Assembly (NCBI RefSeq): GCF_026151205.1
Contig: NC_087083.1
Location: forward strand, 6,364,460-6,428,459
Direction of reading: 5' to 3'
Length of the DNA: 64,000 nt
Source of the DNA: Bolinopsis microptera
Lineage: Eukaryota; Ctenophora; Tentaculata; Lobata; Bolinopsidae
Shown here: positions 1 through 13,700 of the stretch, piece after piece
How positions within the stretch are numbered: the stretch's first letter is position 1
Layout of the letters: each line of letters starts with the position of its first letter
Notes under the pieces: generated by a model
Database searches by the model: none
Seen by the model: only the letters and a program-made list of their open reading frames with translations
What the model was told of the DNA's origin: nothing
Translations under genes and position numbers: made by a program

Positions 1-60
1 TATACATAACAATTCGATGTTAAAATTTGTGCATGGGTACTTAAGGAGCTGGTATAAAAT
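1..60. repeat. Array unit, 3' tail of a copy cut by the window edge
   Basis: These bases match the end of the unit just before the landmark (the 'gtgcatggtactt' stretch and the 'taaaat' before the landmark), so the array continues to the left of the window. Confidence 0.9.
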
Positions 61-3000
61 GGATTTCCTTGTGCCGTAGATTCTATGTAGCAGTAGCTGA
101 GAATTATTAAAACCAGCAGTTCCGAAACGGCGGACCGAACGGCTGCGTTCTGCTATAAAATCTCGAGTTGATTACGCTAGTGGCAGTTTTAAAGTCTGGA
201 ATTAACGAACACCCGAGTGGATGGCCAGGACATTAGGTGTGGTACATTTATATCGACACACACTTAACCCTTCTCCAGCTACACGATTTCTAACTCCCCG
301 AATAACTCCTGTAAACTCGTGCTGCAGTGAGGCTAAGCTTCTCAATCATTGGGCCACTGGTATCCTACTTGATTGCAAGTGAAACATCGTATAGAAAACA
401 TTCCTGAATCAATATGATCAATCCCAGGAGTGCTATTTATAGACGCAGAAATTATTATGCATGTCAAGTGTCTGTGGCTACGATTTAATATCGTCATTAT
501 AATGCTGAAGTTGTCATTTGCAATCAGTCCGGTATGGTAAAATAATTTTAACAGATCATGATAAAACCGAAGGAGCGTCACTGTTATAATCAGCAAACCA
601 TCAACATACGCTATATTTCAATATTCAGGTGTCCTTGTCTTACTAAGTGTTGTATCTTGAGATAGGTTAAAATAATGTGTATTCATAGAATACAGGCCAA
701 CATAGATCACCACAGCGGTTACAGCGAATGTTGATCATCTGACTCTACACAGTGGAGGTGGTGGGTTCATGAGATTTGCAATATTGGTGCGTCACTTCAG
801 GAACCTGATTGTCAATCCCTAAAATCGTGTAAAATTAATTTGCCAGGTATTGGATAGTACTTCATTCCACCTTCAAGTTTACAAATTTGGGGGAATTTCT
901 GTCCTCATACATTCAGGTATTTTCGATATTTTTTGGACTAGAACACCGGCCTACACAGAATGAGGAGTATTGCGCCAAAAGAGAGGCCATGCGACACTAG
1001 GCCCTACAAACCTTTACAGATACCTTCCGACTTTATACATCAATATATCCAGCTATTGATCTCCATCAAAAGGGCAATTGATATCGGAATTGATCATTCA
1101 ATAAAAGGGTGTGACGAAGAGTGAGTACTTAGTATGCTTAAATAGATGAGGACGATGAAAAGTTGACGTGCACACCAGTTCAATACTCCCAAATCAACGT
1201 GACACTAGCTGCAAAGCACGCGTGACAGTGACCCAGCAACAGGAAGGTTTATCTAAAGCCGCGAGAGAAGATCAAAGAGTTGGAGACACGTGAGGCGTGG
1301 AGAATGGGGCACGACGACTACTTTTAACTGCCCAGAATGAAATTCTACTTAGTGGGTGGTCAAACGGAAACGTTCAAACCATGTTTCAGGTTTCAGTAAA
1401 TTCTGTAGCGTTCTGTTTTAGCGTTGGAGCAACTTATCAGGGGCACGAGCGAGACGACGCGAGGAGATGAGGTGACTAAATTTGTCACCTCGATAACTTG
1501 TCGTATATGGTCCATTTCAGTATTGTGTCCATATTACATCAATTACAACTACTCAGTACTCCTTTTTTCACCCACACCCTATTTTTCATCCCAACTCTTA
1601 GAACTCTATCTCCACCATACCAATAGTTCAGTTTAAGTGGACCAATTAAAAATGAGACCCTTAAAATATTAAGTCGATAAAAATCTAGCCTAGATTTTAG
1701 ATATTTAATGTGTTTATAGCACGGACCATCTGATGCAAATTATTTCCAAATTACGGGCGATTATCTTAAGTGTTTGGATATTAACTTCTAGGATGGATAA
1801 ATTTGGAAAGTTAAAATGTTTATGCGGAGTTTTCAGTAGGCAAATAATGTGATCTTTTTTTGTAGGTCTTTCACATTCTTTATATCACTTTTCTTATAAG
1901 CACAATCAAGGACACCAATATTGGTTAACGTATAAAAAGAATAATCTTCTACCAAAGTTTAGAAAAACTCGACTAAACAAAGAGATAAAATCGATTCTTG
2001 ATCAGTTAAGACTTATCTAAATATTGATTTAGTTTTTTATAGTTACAGTCGAGTTATTCAAACTTTGTTTAACATAACACATTGCAACAACGAGACGTGT
2101 AGGTCAACAATAGTATACAGCGACACCGCTCGGGTGAACTTACGTCACAAAAATTAAATAAGTATGAAACGAGATCTTACAATCCTGTTTACCATAATGT
2201 TTGTTATATAGAGTATTCTTTAACATCTTTATATTTATAACGTGTACAGTTAAAAATTAAAAATTCTTTCACTTGCGACCCAAAAATCATGTTTCCTATT
2301 TTACTGTTTAGATTCCGACTTTATCCCTGAAAAAACCATTAACTAAACAATTAATTAAATATTGAAGGAGAGGATTTAAGATCGAATCTTAAACATAAAC
2401 AAGGCCATCTCCATAATACGAAGATAATCATCAAGTGCAGGGTTGTTACGCACACACCCCTTTAACAGTCAAACTTTTAGGAACATGAAGATAGAAGATG
2501 CATATTGAAAATATGTCATTATATAGCATTTGAAAAAACATGCAACAAATAAAGTTAGTTTTAAAAGTTATTGCATGCCACAAAATCACAGACAGGCTCA
2601 TGTAACTTTGACTAATTATTAAATTAATTCCTAACATTAAGAATTTAGTCCCTACAGCTACAATTTTAACTTTTCTTTACAATTTCGTTTGTCCCGATCG
2701 ATTCTTAATGTTAAAGATTCGAATTAATATTGAAGTATCTATTTTAAAGATTTATCTGTTTGTTTGGACCTTTGTTAATCAAACAAGTCACCACATTCAT
2801 TTTTTCAGTTGATTAGCATGTTTAAAGTTCCTAGATAAAAAGATGTTCGTGGCCCACACGATTCGCCTAAAATTAATGATGTACAGTCGCTGGATTTCCG
2901 GAACACGAGGTTGTGCAGTCAAGTGGAGTGGAGTAGAGTGCTGAGCGTTGCAGTGATGAAATGATGACGTCAGATTTCACCGTCGACAACGGGCCTCTTG

Positions 3001-5416
3001 AATCTCCTGGCACCAGGGAGTAATTCACACATTTCCCTTGTGCTCCGTGTGTTGTCTATGGGTGGTGATGTAGCATCCTGAATTAAAACACTCGTCAGAG
3101 AGAGATTATTTTACATTGTGAGTTCATGTAAAACGATAGGGGTTGTGGATATAGAGATCAGTCGATAACCATACTCTTAATTCATATCAACGGAGTTCAA
3201 TTCGCTGTGAGTAAAACGAAATGAAGGAAACATCTTCAAACTAATATAATTTTCTTGTTGTACACGTTTATGTGAAAATGTCAATTTGGTTTTGTCTCGT
3301 GAAAATCGGGGTAAATGTCAAGTAGGTCAAACAATTTAAGTCACAGCTAAGTGAGTTTGCAATTTAAAACTACTTTTCTTCTTTGAGTACATAAAATAAT
3401 AAAATTTAACTGTACGCTATAGTATCTCAGTCAGTTTGAAAGGTCTGTACAATCTGTCCAAAGTAAGCGTTATATATTTGTGTTCGCCGTAGGTAAAAAA
3501 ATGATCGGGTCAAGAATATAGAATGTCAACTGATTTGAAAAACAGTTGGACTTCTTTGACAGGGTGTAGTCAAGTCGAAGTTCCGGCTAAATGAACTGCT
3601 AGAATTTGTCATGGCAGGCTTAAACAACAAGTCACCTGCCAATGAAAACAGTCACATGGTTATAACCAGCGCGCGGGCTTTGGGCTTTTTTTAACGACGC
3701 GCGCACTGATTGGCGCATGAAAAGACGAAACAGTATTACCGCGGATTCCTGCGCGCTTCTGCTTAATCTAACCATACAGTTGCAGATTGTAAGTTTAGTA
3801 GTAAAAGTGGGAAACGCTTCAAGAATTACCAATAATTCGGTCAATCTCAATTATCAATCAGTCGTAACAAAAAAACCACAAAGGCAGTAATTAGGTTGCC
3901 TAACTAGTTCCTTCAAATTTCTGTCGGTTTAACATTATCATACAGCTCCATGAAAAAGCAATTATAATCTGATTATAAAGTGACAAACTTGACAAAAACA
4001 TTAGATTTATTCGCATTAATTTTGCCCTTAATTCTATAACCTGTCACAGTCTTTTTTCATCGTTGATCTTATCGCGATAAGCGCTTCAATGATCCCGGTC
4101 ACTTTGATTCGAGAGCAATCAGCTCGACAAACATCTGATTCGTCTCCAATTTACCGTCAAGGAAGTCAAGTTGTATCTGTAGGTGGTAATTGTTACTTTT
4201 GTAACAGTTATTGTACGCAATTTCTGTACTGACGGGGTGAAAGGCGGGTAAGTGCTTGTCTTGACTTCGAGCACGTCATTTGCTCTATAGCGAGACAGCG
4301 TATAAATAAAAAGAAAAAATATTGCAGGAATTCATTGTAATCATTGTAATACGTTTTAACTTTAGGTATTCTACGTAATTACATTTCTTTTGCTTGTAAA
4401 TAATTTCACATAACTACAGCCACTAGCGATGTTTGCAATTCAATACTAAATGAACTGTTGTGCTACAAAACGCAATGATCTCGTGATCACGGAACATGAT
4501 TGTGATATTATTTACAAATGCTCTCAATTGACTACCAAAAATACATAAACAAGGCCCACTAATTCATTTACATTAACTGAACTTTAATACACGATTTTAT
4601 AAAGCAATGAAAAAAACCTGCATATTCTGTCCCTTTTATTAGTATCCAGGTAAATTATCGAGTATAATATTTTGAAATTGTGCGGGATAGCTTAATCAGT
4701 CGTGTCTATGTTTAGCCCCACTTATACGATTATTCATAGATAGTCTGTTAGTGATGTCTGTTAAGAGTATGAATTATGAATTGCTTTTTAGAGACAAGGT
4801 TGAATGGGTAGAATTATCTCTGATTTCCTGTCGAGTCTTGGGACTAATCCTGTTACAAAATACTAAAATTGCTCTAAATTCTGTTCAAGTATTAATTGAC
4901 ACACAAGTAGTTTCCTTGTGAAATGTTTCCCTGAATTGTAGCTAAATCTCGAAAATGTCATCTTATATTATAGCAGGGGAGTAAAAAAGGTCATCACAGC
5001 TTACAGGGCTGCGTCATCGTTATTTAGAGGTTTAAGAGGGGTACGATAGGATTCTATTACGAGATTAAAACTCGCAGGATGCACAGACAATCGCGAAATA
5101 TCTTGTCCGCAGTCACACGATTTCTTATGTCTTGTAAGCCATGAATCAGCGATTAATCAGAAATAATAAAATTGGCAGTGGATAGTGATGGATGAAAAAC
5201 AATCAATTTAGCCTGATCTTTAACGCAAAATCTGTTGAATTTTTTGTTGTCCATCACCATAATTTTTATATTGGCTTCAGTGGTGAATGGTGGCAGTAAA
5301 CCTGCTATATGAATCAACGTGAAAGACTTGAAAAGTAGCAGTTCACACTGGAGTTTTAAACAACCATTCGGTGTTAAACATTTGTGCTTGGTACTTAATG
5401 TAGCTGTGAATAAAAT
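61..5416. repeat. Array unit copy 1
   Basis: First full copy in the window, 5356 bases. It carries all unit landmarks, including the TGACGTCA-containing block near 2960 (here with one substitution after the box) and the GC-rich block near 3667. Confidence 0.95.
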
Positions 5417-8400
5417 GGATTTCCTTGAGCCGTGATTCTTGAAGCAGTGCTGAGAATATTTAAAACCAGCCAGTTCCGAAACGCGACCCAGAACGCTGCG
5501 TTCATGATAAAATACATTCGTGTTGATTACTTAGTGCAGTTTTAAAGTCTGTGGAATTACGAACACCGAGCTGGGATGGCCAGGACATTAGTCTGGTAAA
5601 TTTATATCGACACACACTTAACCTTATCCCTGTACCGGAATTTTCTAACTCCGAAACTCCTGTAACTCGTGCTGCAGTGAGGATACAGATTCTAATCATA
5701 TGGCACTGGTATCCTACTGATTGCAACGCTGGAAAATCCCGTATAGAAACATCCAGAATCAATATGATCATACCAGGAGTGTATATATAGACGCAGAATA
5801 TTATTAAGCAGTCAGTAGTGTCTAGTGTCTTCGCTATAATATCGACATTTTAATGCGGCAGTGTCATTGCAATTCGTCCGGGTATGAGTAAAACAAATTT
5901 TACAGATCCTGATAACCGAAGATGCGTCACTGATTCATCAGCAACCAGCACATACGCTATATTTCATATCAGGTGTCATTAGTCTTACTACGTGTTGTAA
6001 TCCTTGAGATTAGGTTTAAAATAATGTTTATTCAATTGAATAAGGCTAATAAATCACAACAGCGGTTACAGCGATGTTGTACATCGGACTCTACCACTGT
6101 GAGGTGGTGGATCATGAGATTTGCATATTTTGGTGCGTCACTCTGGACTGATTGGTTCAATCACTAAAATGTGTAAAATAAATTTGCCAGTATTGGATAG
6201 TACTTCATTCCACCTTCAGCTTACAAATTTCTGGGGAATTTCTGTCTATACATTCCAGTATTTTCCGAATATTTTGGGACTAGAAACACAGGGCCCTACA
6301 CATGCAAGGAGGAGTATTCGCCAAAAGAGGAAGGCATGCGACACATCAGGCCTACAAAACTTTTACAGTTACCTTCCGACATTATACATCAAATATATCC
6401 AGCTATTGATCTCCATCAAAAGGGGCCAATGATATCGAATTGATCATTCAATATAAAGGAGTGGTGTCGAAGAGTTAGTACTTAGTATGCTTAAATAGAT
6501 GAGACGATGAAAGTTGCACGTGACACAGTTCAATAACTCAAATCACGTGACACTAGCTGCCAAAGCCACTTGACATTGACCCAGCAAAACAGGGAAGTGT
6601 GTATCTAAAGCCGCGGAGCAGTTCAAAGAGTTGGAGACGTGAGGCGTGAAGAATGGGCCACGACGGACCTACTTTTAACTGCCCAGAATGAATGAGGGAC
6701 TTAAAGTGGGGTGTCAACGGAAACGTTCCACAACATGTTTCAGTTCAGGAACTTCTGTATCGTCTGTTTCAGCGTTGTAGAATTATCCGCGGCAGAGCGA
6801 GACGACGCGAGGAGATGAGGTTGATAAATTTGTCACTCGATAATTGGCGTAATCTGTTCCCATTATCAGTAATTTGTCATATTACATAATTACAATACTC
6901 AGTACTCCTTTTTCACCCCACACCTATTTTTCATCCAACTCTAGAAACTCCTATCTCCACAATACCATTGTTCAGTTTAAGTGGACCAATTAAAAATGAA
7001 AGAAGACCTTAAAATATTAAGTCGATAAAAATCTAGCCTAGTATATTTAGAAATTTAATGTGTTTAATAGCACGGACCCATCTGATGAAATTATTTCCAA
7101 ATTAGGGCGATTTCTTAAGTGTTTGGATTTAACTTCAGAAGGAAAAATATTGGGAAAGTAAATGTTTATGCGGGATTTCAGGTAGGCAAAATAATGTGAT
7201 CTTTATTGTAGGTCTATCACATTCTTTATATCACTTTCTTTATATTAGCACAATCCAGACACCAATATGGTTAACGTATAAAAGCAAAATTTCTACCAAT
7301 AGTTTTGAAAAATCGACCTCAACCCAACAGAGATAAAATCGATTCTTGATAGTTTAGAAATATCTATATAATATAGATTTAGGAGTTTATAGATCAGTGA
7401 GTTATTCAACTTTGTTGAACAATAAACATTGCAACAAACGAGACCGTGTAGGTCCTCACAATAGTATACAGCGACACCTGGCGGTGAACTTACGTCCACA
7501 AAATGTAATAAGTTATGAAACGAGGATCTTTAACAAATCCCTGTTTACCATAATTTTGTATATAAGTATTCTTTAACATCTTTATATTATTACGTGTGCA
7601 GTTAAAATAAAATTCTTTCTCTCCGGGCGACCCAAAAATCATGTTTCTAAATTACTGTTTAATTCCGACATTATCCTGAAAACATTAACTTCAACAATAA
7701 AGTAAATATTGAAGGAGGAATATAGATCGAATCTTAAACATAAAACAAAGGCCATCTCATATTATACGAAAGATACAATCATCTAGCAGGGTGTACACAC
7801 AACCACCCCTTTACAAGTCAACTTTAGAAACATACGGAAGGATTGAGTGAATATTGAAAAGATGTCATTATATAGCATTTGAAAAAAACATGCAACAAAA
7901 TAAGTAGTTTAAAGGTATTTCATTCCACTAATCACACGACAGGTTCATGTACTTTGATAATTATAATAATTCCTAACATTAAGGAATTTAAGTCCCTACA
8001 CTACAATTTTAACTTTTCTTTACATATTTCGTTGTCCCGATCGATTACTTAATGTTAAGATTCGAATTATAATTGAAGTATCAATTTTAAAGATTTATCT
8101 GTTTGTTTGTGACTTTGTTAATCAAACCAAGTCACCACAATCATTTTTCTGTTGATTAGCAAGTTTATAAGTTCCCTAGATAAAAAGATGTTCGTGGCCA
8201 GCACGATTCGCAAAACTTAATGAAGATCAGTCGCTGGATTTCGGAACACGATAAGGTTGTGCAGTCAAGTGGAAGTGGAGGTAGAGTGCTGAGGCGTTGC
8301 AGTGATGAAATGATGGACGTCACGTTTCACCGTCCGACACGGCCTCTTGAATCTCGCTGGGCACCAGGTTAATTCACAACCATTTCACCTTGTGCTCCGT

Positions 8401-10753
8401 GCTGTTTTGTCTATGGGGTTATGTCGCATCATGAAATTAAAACACTCGTCAGAGAAGGAGTTTATTTTAATTGTGAGTTCTGTAAACAAGGGGATAGGGA
8501 TCATAGGATCAGTTCGATAACCATGCACTTAATTTCATATCATACGAGTTTCAATACGCTTGTGAGTAAACGAAATGAAGGAACATTTCAAACTACTACT
8601 AATTTTCTTGTTGTACACCCGTTTATGTGAAATGTTCAATTGTGGTTTTGTCTCCTGTAGAAATCGGGTAATGGTCAAGTTAGTGTCAAACTAATTAAAG
8701 TCTCAGCTAAGTGGTTTTGCATAAACTACTTTTACTACTTTGAGTACATAAATAATAATAATAACTGTAAGATTATAGATATCATACAGTCCAGTTTGAA
8801 GTCTGTTCTATCTGCCAAAGTACGCTTATTTATTTGTGTTCGGCCGTAGTAAAAAATGCTCGGTGTCATAGAATAAGATGTACCTGATTTGAAAACAGTT
8901 GGACTTCTTTGACTGGGTGTAGTCAAAGTCGAAGTTCGGCTAATGAACTGCAGTAATTGTCACTGGCAGGCTTTTAAACAACAAGTCACCTGCCACTGAA
9001 CAGTTCTCATGGTTCATAAACCAGCGCGCGGGCTTTAAACGACTCGCGAACTTGATTTGAGCATGAAAAGACGTAACTGTATTACCGCGTATCTCCAGCG
9101 AGTTGCTTAATCCAAACCTACAGTTGCAGATCTGTAAGTTAGTCGTAAAAGTGAAACGCTTCAAGATTTACAATAAATCGTTCAATCTCAATTATCATTC
9201 AGTAGACATAAACCACAAAGCAGTAAATAGGAGCCTAACTAGTTCCTTCAAAGTTCTGCGGTAAAATTATCATACAGCTCCAGGAAAGAAAGCCATTCTA
9301 ATCTGATTATAAAAGTGACAAAAACATGCCTGAACAAACAATAAGATTAATCGCATTAATTTTGGCTTAAGGTTCTTAACCCTGTCACAGTCTTTTTTCT
9401 CGTTGTTCTTATCGATAAGGAGATTCATTGATCCGTCACTTTGATCGAGAGCAAATCTCTCGCAACATCTTATTCGATACTCCTATTTACCGTTCAAGGA
9501 AAGTCAAGTCTGTTATCTGTGGTTTGGTTAATTGTTCTTTTGTAACAGTTATTGTACGTCAATTCTGTTTACAGCGGGGGTGAAGCGGTAAGTGCTTATC
9601 TTGACTTCTAGCCCGTTCATTTTTCTCTCTATAGCGAGACAGCGAAATAAAAAGAAATATTGGCAGGAATTCACTGTAATCATGTTAAATACGTTTTAAC
9701 TTTAGGTATTCTACGGTAATTACATTTCTTTATAGCTTTGAAACATATTGCACCATAACTACAGCCACTAGCCGATGTTTGCAATTCAATACTAAATGAT
9801 CGTGTGCTACAAAACGCTAATGAATCTCGAGACACGGAAATGATTGTGATTTTAATTACAATGTCAAAGACTCAAAAATCATAACAAGGCCACTACTTCA
9901 CTTTACTTAAATTAACTTTATACACGTTTTTATAAGCAATGAAAAACCTGCCTTATTTCTGCTTCCCTTTTATTAGTATTCCAGGTAAAAATTTATTCGA
10001 GTTATATATTTTCCGAATTTTGTCCCCGGGATAGCTTAATCAGTCGTGTCAAGTAGCCCACTTTAACGTTATTCAATGAATAGTCTGATGTGATGTCTGA
10101 TAGAGTATGAATTACTGAATGCTTTTTAGAGACAGTGGTTTAATCGAGGAGAATTATCTCTGATTTCAGTCGAGTCTATGTCTATACTGTTAAACCAAAT
10201 TTCTAAATACTCTAAATTCTGTTAAAGTATTATCTGACACAATTCCAAGTAGTTTCCTGGTGAAATGTTCCCTGAATGTAGCTAAATCTCGATAAATTGT
10301 CATCTTATATTATTGCAGTGGAGTATCAAAGGTCAGCAAAGCTACAGGGCTGGTTCATCGTTATTTAGAGGTTAGAGGGGTCTGATAGGATTCTTAATAC
10401 GAAGATTATTAAAACTCGCCGGATGCACGAAATCGCGAAATATCTTGTCCGCATGTCACACGTTTCTTTATAGTCTGTAGCCATGACTCGCGATTAATCA
10501 AAATATAAAATTGGCAGTGAATAGTGATGGAGAAGAAAACAAATCTACAATTTAGCTGATCATTAACGCAAATCTGTGAAATTTTGTGTCATCACAATAA
10601 TTTTTTTATTTGGCTCAGTGGTGACTGGTGGCCAGAAAACTGCTAATATGATCATCGTGAAAAAGCTTGAAAAGTAGCAGTTCACACGGAGTTTTAAACA
10701 ACAAATTCGTGTTAACATTTGTGCATGTACTTTAAAGTAGCTGTGAATAAATT
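5417..10753. repeat. Array unit copy 2
   Basis: Full copy of 5337 bases, the shortest. It has the longest uninterrupted version of the candidate small exon (8421-8561). Confidence 0.95.
8421..8660 (+). other. Candidate small exon plus intron inside the array unit (copy 2 as representative)
   Basis: In this copy an ATG at 8421 opens a frame across the segment that, in the consensus of the copies, begins MSHPEIKTLVREE and stays open for about 46 codons. It ends at a donor-like 'tgtgagtaaa' (GTGAGT from 8562). An acceptor-like 'gtctcctgtag' ends at 8660, giving a possible intron of about 99 bases. The donor block and the acceptor block are kept in nearly all copies despite the noise. A TGACGTCA-type box lies about 110 bases upstream of the ATG. 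I do not recognise the peptide. About 46 open codons could occur by chance, so this is a candidate only. Confidence 0.25.
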
Positions 10754-13700
10754 GGATTTCCTTGAGCGTGATTTTGAAGCAAGTGCTGAGAAAAATATTT
10801 AAAAACCAGCAGTTCCGAAACGGCGGCCAGAGAACGCTGCGTTCATGCTAAATCATCTTCGAGTTGATTACTCTAGTGGCAGTTTTAAAGTTGGGTATTA
10901 CGACACCCGAGCTGGATGGCCAGGACATTAGTCGTGGTACATTTATATCGACACACACTTTAACCTTCTCCAGATACGGAATTTCTAACCTCCGAAAACT
11001 CCTGTAACTCGTGCTTGCAGTGAGGCTACAGCTTCTCCCCCCCCCCAATCAATTGGCACTGGTTTATCCTACTTGGATTTGCAACGCTGGAAATCCCGTA
11101 TAGAAACATTCCAGAATTCAATATGATCAATCCCAGGAGTGCTATTTATAGACGCAGAAATTATTAAGCAGGTCAAGTGTTCTAGTGTCACGTCTATAAT
11201 ATCGTACATATAATGCTGCAGTTGTCATTGCAATTCGTCCGGGTATGGTATAAAATCATTTTAAAGATCCTGATAACCGAAGATGCGTCACTGATATCAA
11301 TCAGCAAACCATACATACGCTATATTTCAATTATCAGGTGTCCTTGTCTCTATACGTGTTGTATACTTGAGATTAGGTTTTAAAATAATGTTTAATTCAA
11401 TAGAATAAGGCAACATTAAATCACCACAGCGGTTTCAGCGATGTTGAACCTATGGACTCTACCACAGTGGAGGTGGTGGATCATGAGATTTGCATATTTG
11501 GTGCGTCAACTTCTGGATCCTGATTGGTCAATCACTAAAAATGTGGAAATCAAATTTGCCCAGGTAATGGATAGTCTATTCATTCCACCTTCAGCTTACA
11601 AATTCTGGGGAATTTCTGTCTCAAACATTCAGGTATTTTCCGATATTTTTTTGGGACTAGAACACGGCCCTACACAGCAATGAGGAGTATTTCGCCAAAA
11701 GAGTAGGCATGCGACACATCAGGCCCTACAAAACTTTTACAGATACCTTCCGACATCTATACATCAAATTATCAAGCTATTGATCTCCATCAAAAGGGCA
11801 ATTGATTTCGAATTGATCATTCAATTTAAAGGGTGGTGGACGAAGTGTTAGTACTTAGTATGCTTAATAGATGAGGACGATGGAAAGTTGCCGTGCACAC
11901 TGTTCAATACTCCAAATCACGTGACACTAGCTGCCAAAGCACGTGACCAGTGACCAGCAATCAGGAGTGTGTATCTAAGCCGCGAGAGAAGATCAAAGAG
12001 TTGGAGAACGTGAGGCGTGGAAGAATGGGGCCACGTCGACTACTTTTAACTGCCCCAGATGAAAATGCACTTAAAAGTGGGGGTCAACGGAAAACGTCAT
12101 AACATGTTTCAGGTTTCAGTAAACTTCTGTATCGTCTGTTTCAGCGTTGTAGCAACTTATCGGGCAGAGCGAGACGACGCCGAGGAGTTGAGGTTGTTAA
12201 ATTTGTCTCTCGATAAACTTGTTGTAATCTTTTTACCATTATCAGTAATTTGTCCATATTACATAATTACAACTACTCTGTACTCTTTTTACCCACACCC
12301 TATTTTTCATTCAACTCTTAGACTCATATCTCCACCATACCATAGATTTCAGTTTTAGTGGTCCAATTAAATGAAGACCTTAAAATAATAAGTCGACGAT
12401 AAAAATGTCTAGCCCTAGATTTTAGATATTTATGTGTTTAATAGCCACGGACATCTGATGCAAATTTATTTCAAAATTACGGGCGATTATCTTAAGTGTT
12501 TGGATATTAACTTCAGGAAGGATAAATATTGGAATGTAAATGTATTATGCGGAGTTTAGGTTAGGCAAATATGTGATCTTTATTTGTGGTCTATCAAATT
12601 CTTTATATCACTTCTTTATATTGCAACTTCAAGTCACCAATATTGGTTTACGTATAAAAGCAAATTCTTCTACCAATAGTTTGAAAATCTCGACCTCAAC
12701 CCAAACAGAGATAAAATCGGATTCTTGATCAGTTAAGAATATCTAAAATATTGTTTTAAGTGTTTAGTAGATTCAGTCGAGTTATTCATTACTTTGTTTA
12801 ACAATTAACACTTTGCAACAAACGAGGGACGTGTTGGTCCACACAATAGTATACAGCGGGACACGCGGTGAACTTACGTCACAAAAAATTAATAAGTTTG
12901 GAAATGAAACGAGATCTTTACAAATCCATGTTACCATAATGTTTGTATTTAAGTATTCTTAACATCCTTTATATTTAAAAGTGTACAGTTTAAAATAAAA
13001 ATTCTTTCTCTTGCGTCCAAAAAATTTCTTGTTCCTTAATTACTGTTAATTCCGACCATTATCCTGAAACCATTAACTTCAACATTTAAAATTAAATATT
13101 GAAGAGAATAAGATCGATCTATAAACATAAAACAAGGCCATCTCAAATATATACGAAAGATACATCATCAAGCGGGGTGTACACACAACACCTTTACAAG
13201 TCAAACTTAGAACATAGAAGATAGAAGATGAATATTGAAAAATAGTCCATTATATAGCATTTTGAAATACATGCAACAAATAAGTTAGTTTTATAAGTTA
13301 TTTATGCCACATTATCACACGACAGGATCATGTACTTTGACTAATTATTAATTAAATTCTAACATTAAGACTTTGTCCCTACAGCTACAATTTTAACTTT
13401 TCTCTTTACAATTTCGTTGTCCCGATCGATACTTAATGTTAAAGATTCGAATTAAAATTGATGTACATTTTAAAGATTTTATCTGTTTTGTTGTGACTTT
13501 GTTAATCAAACCAAGTCACCACAATCATTTCAGTTGATTTGCAAGTTTAAAGTTCCCTAGATAAAAAAGATGTTTTCGTGGCCAGCACAGATTCGCCTAA
13601 CTTAATGAAGTCCAGTCGCTGGATTTCCGGAACCGAAGGTTGTGCAGTCAAGTGGGGTGGAGTAGAGTGCTTGAGCGTTGCAGTGTGAATGATGACGTCA

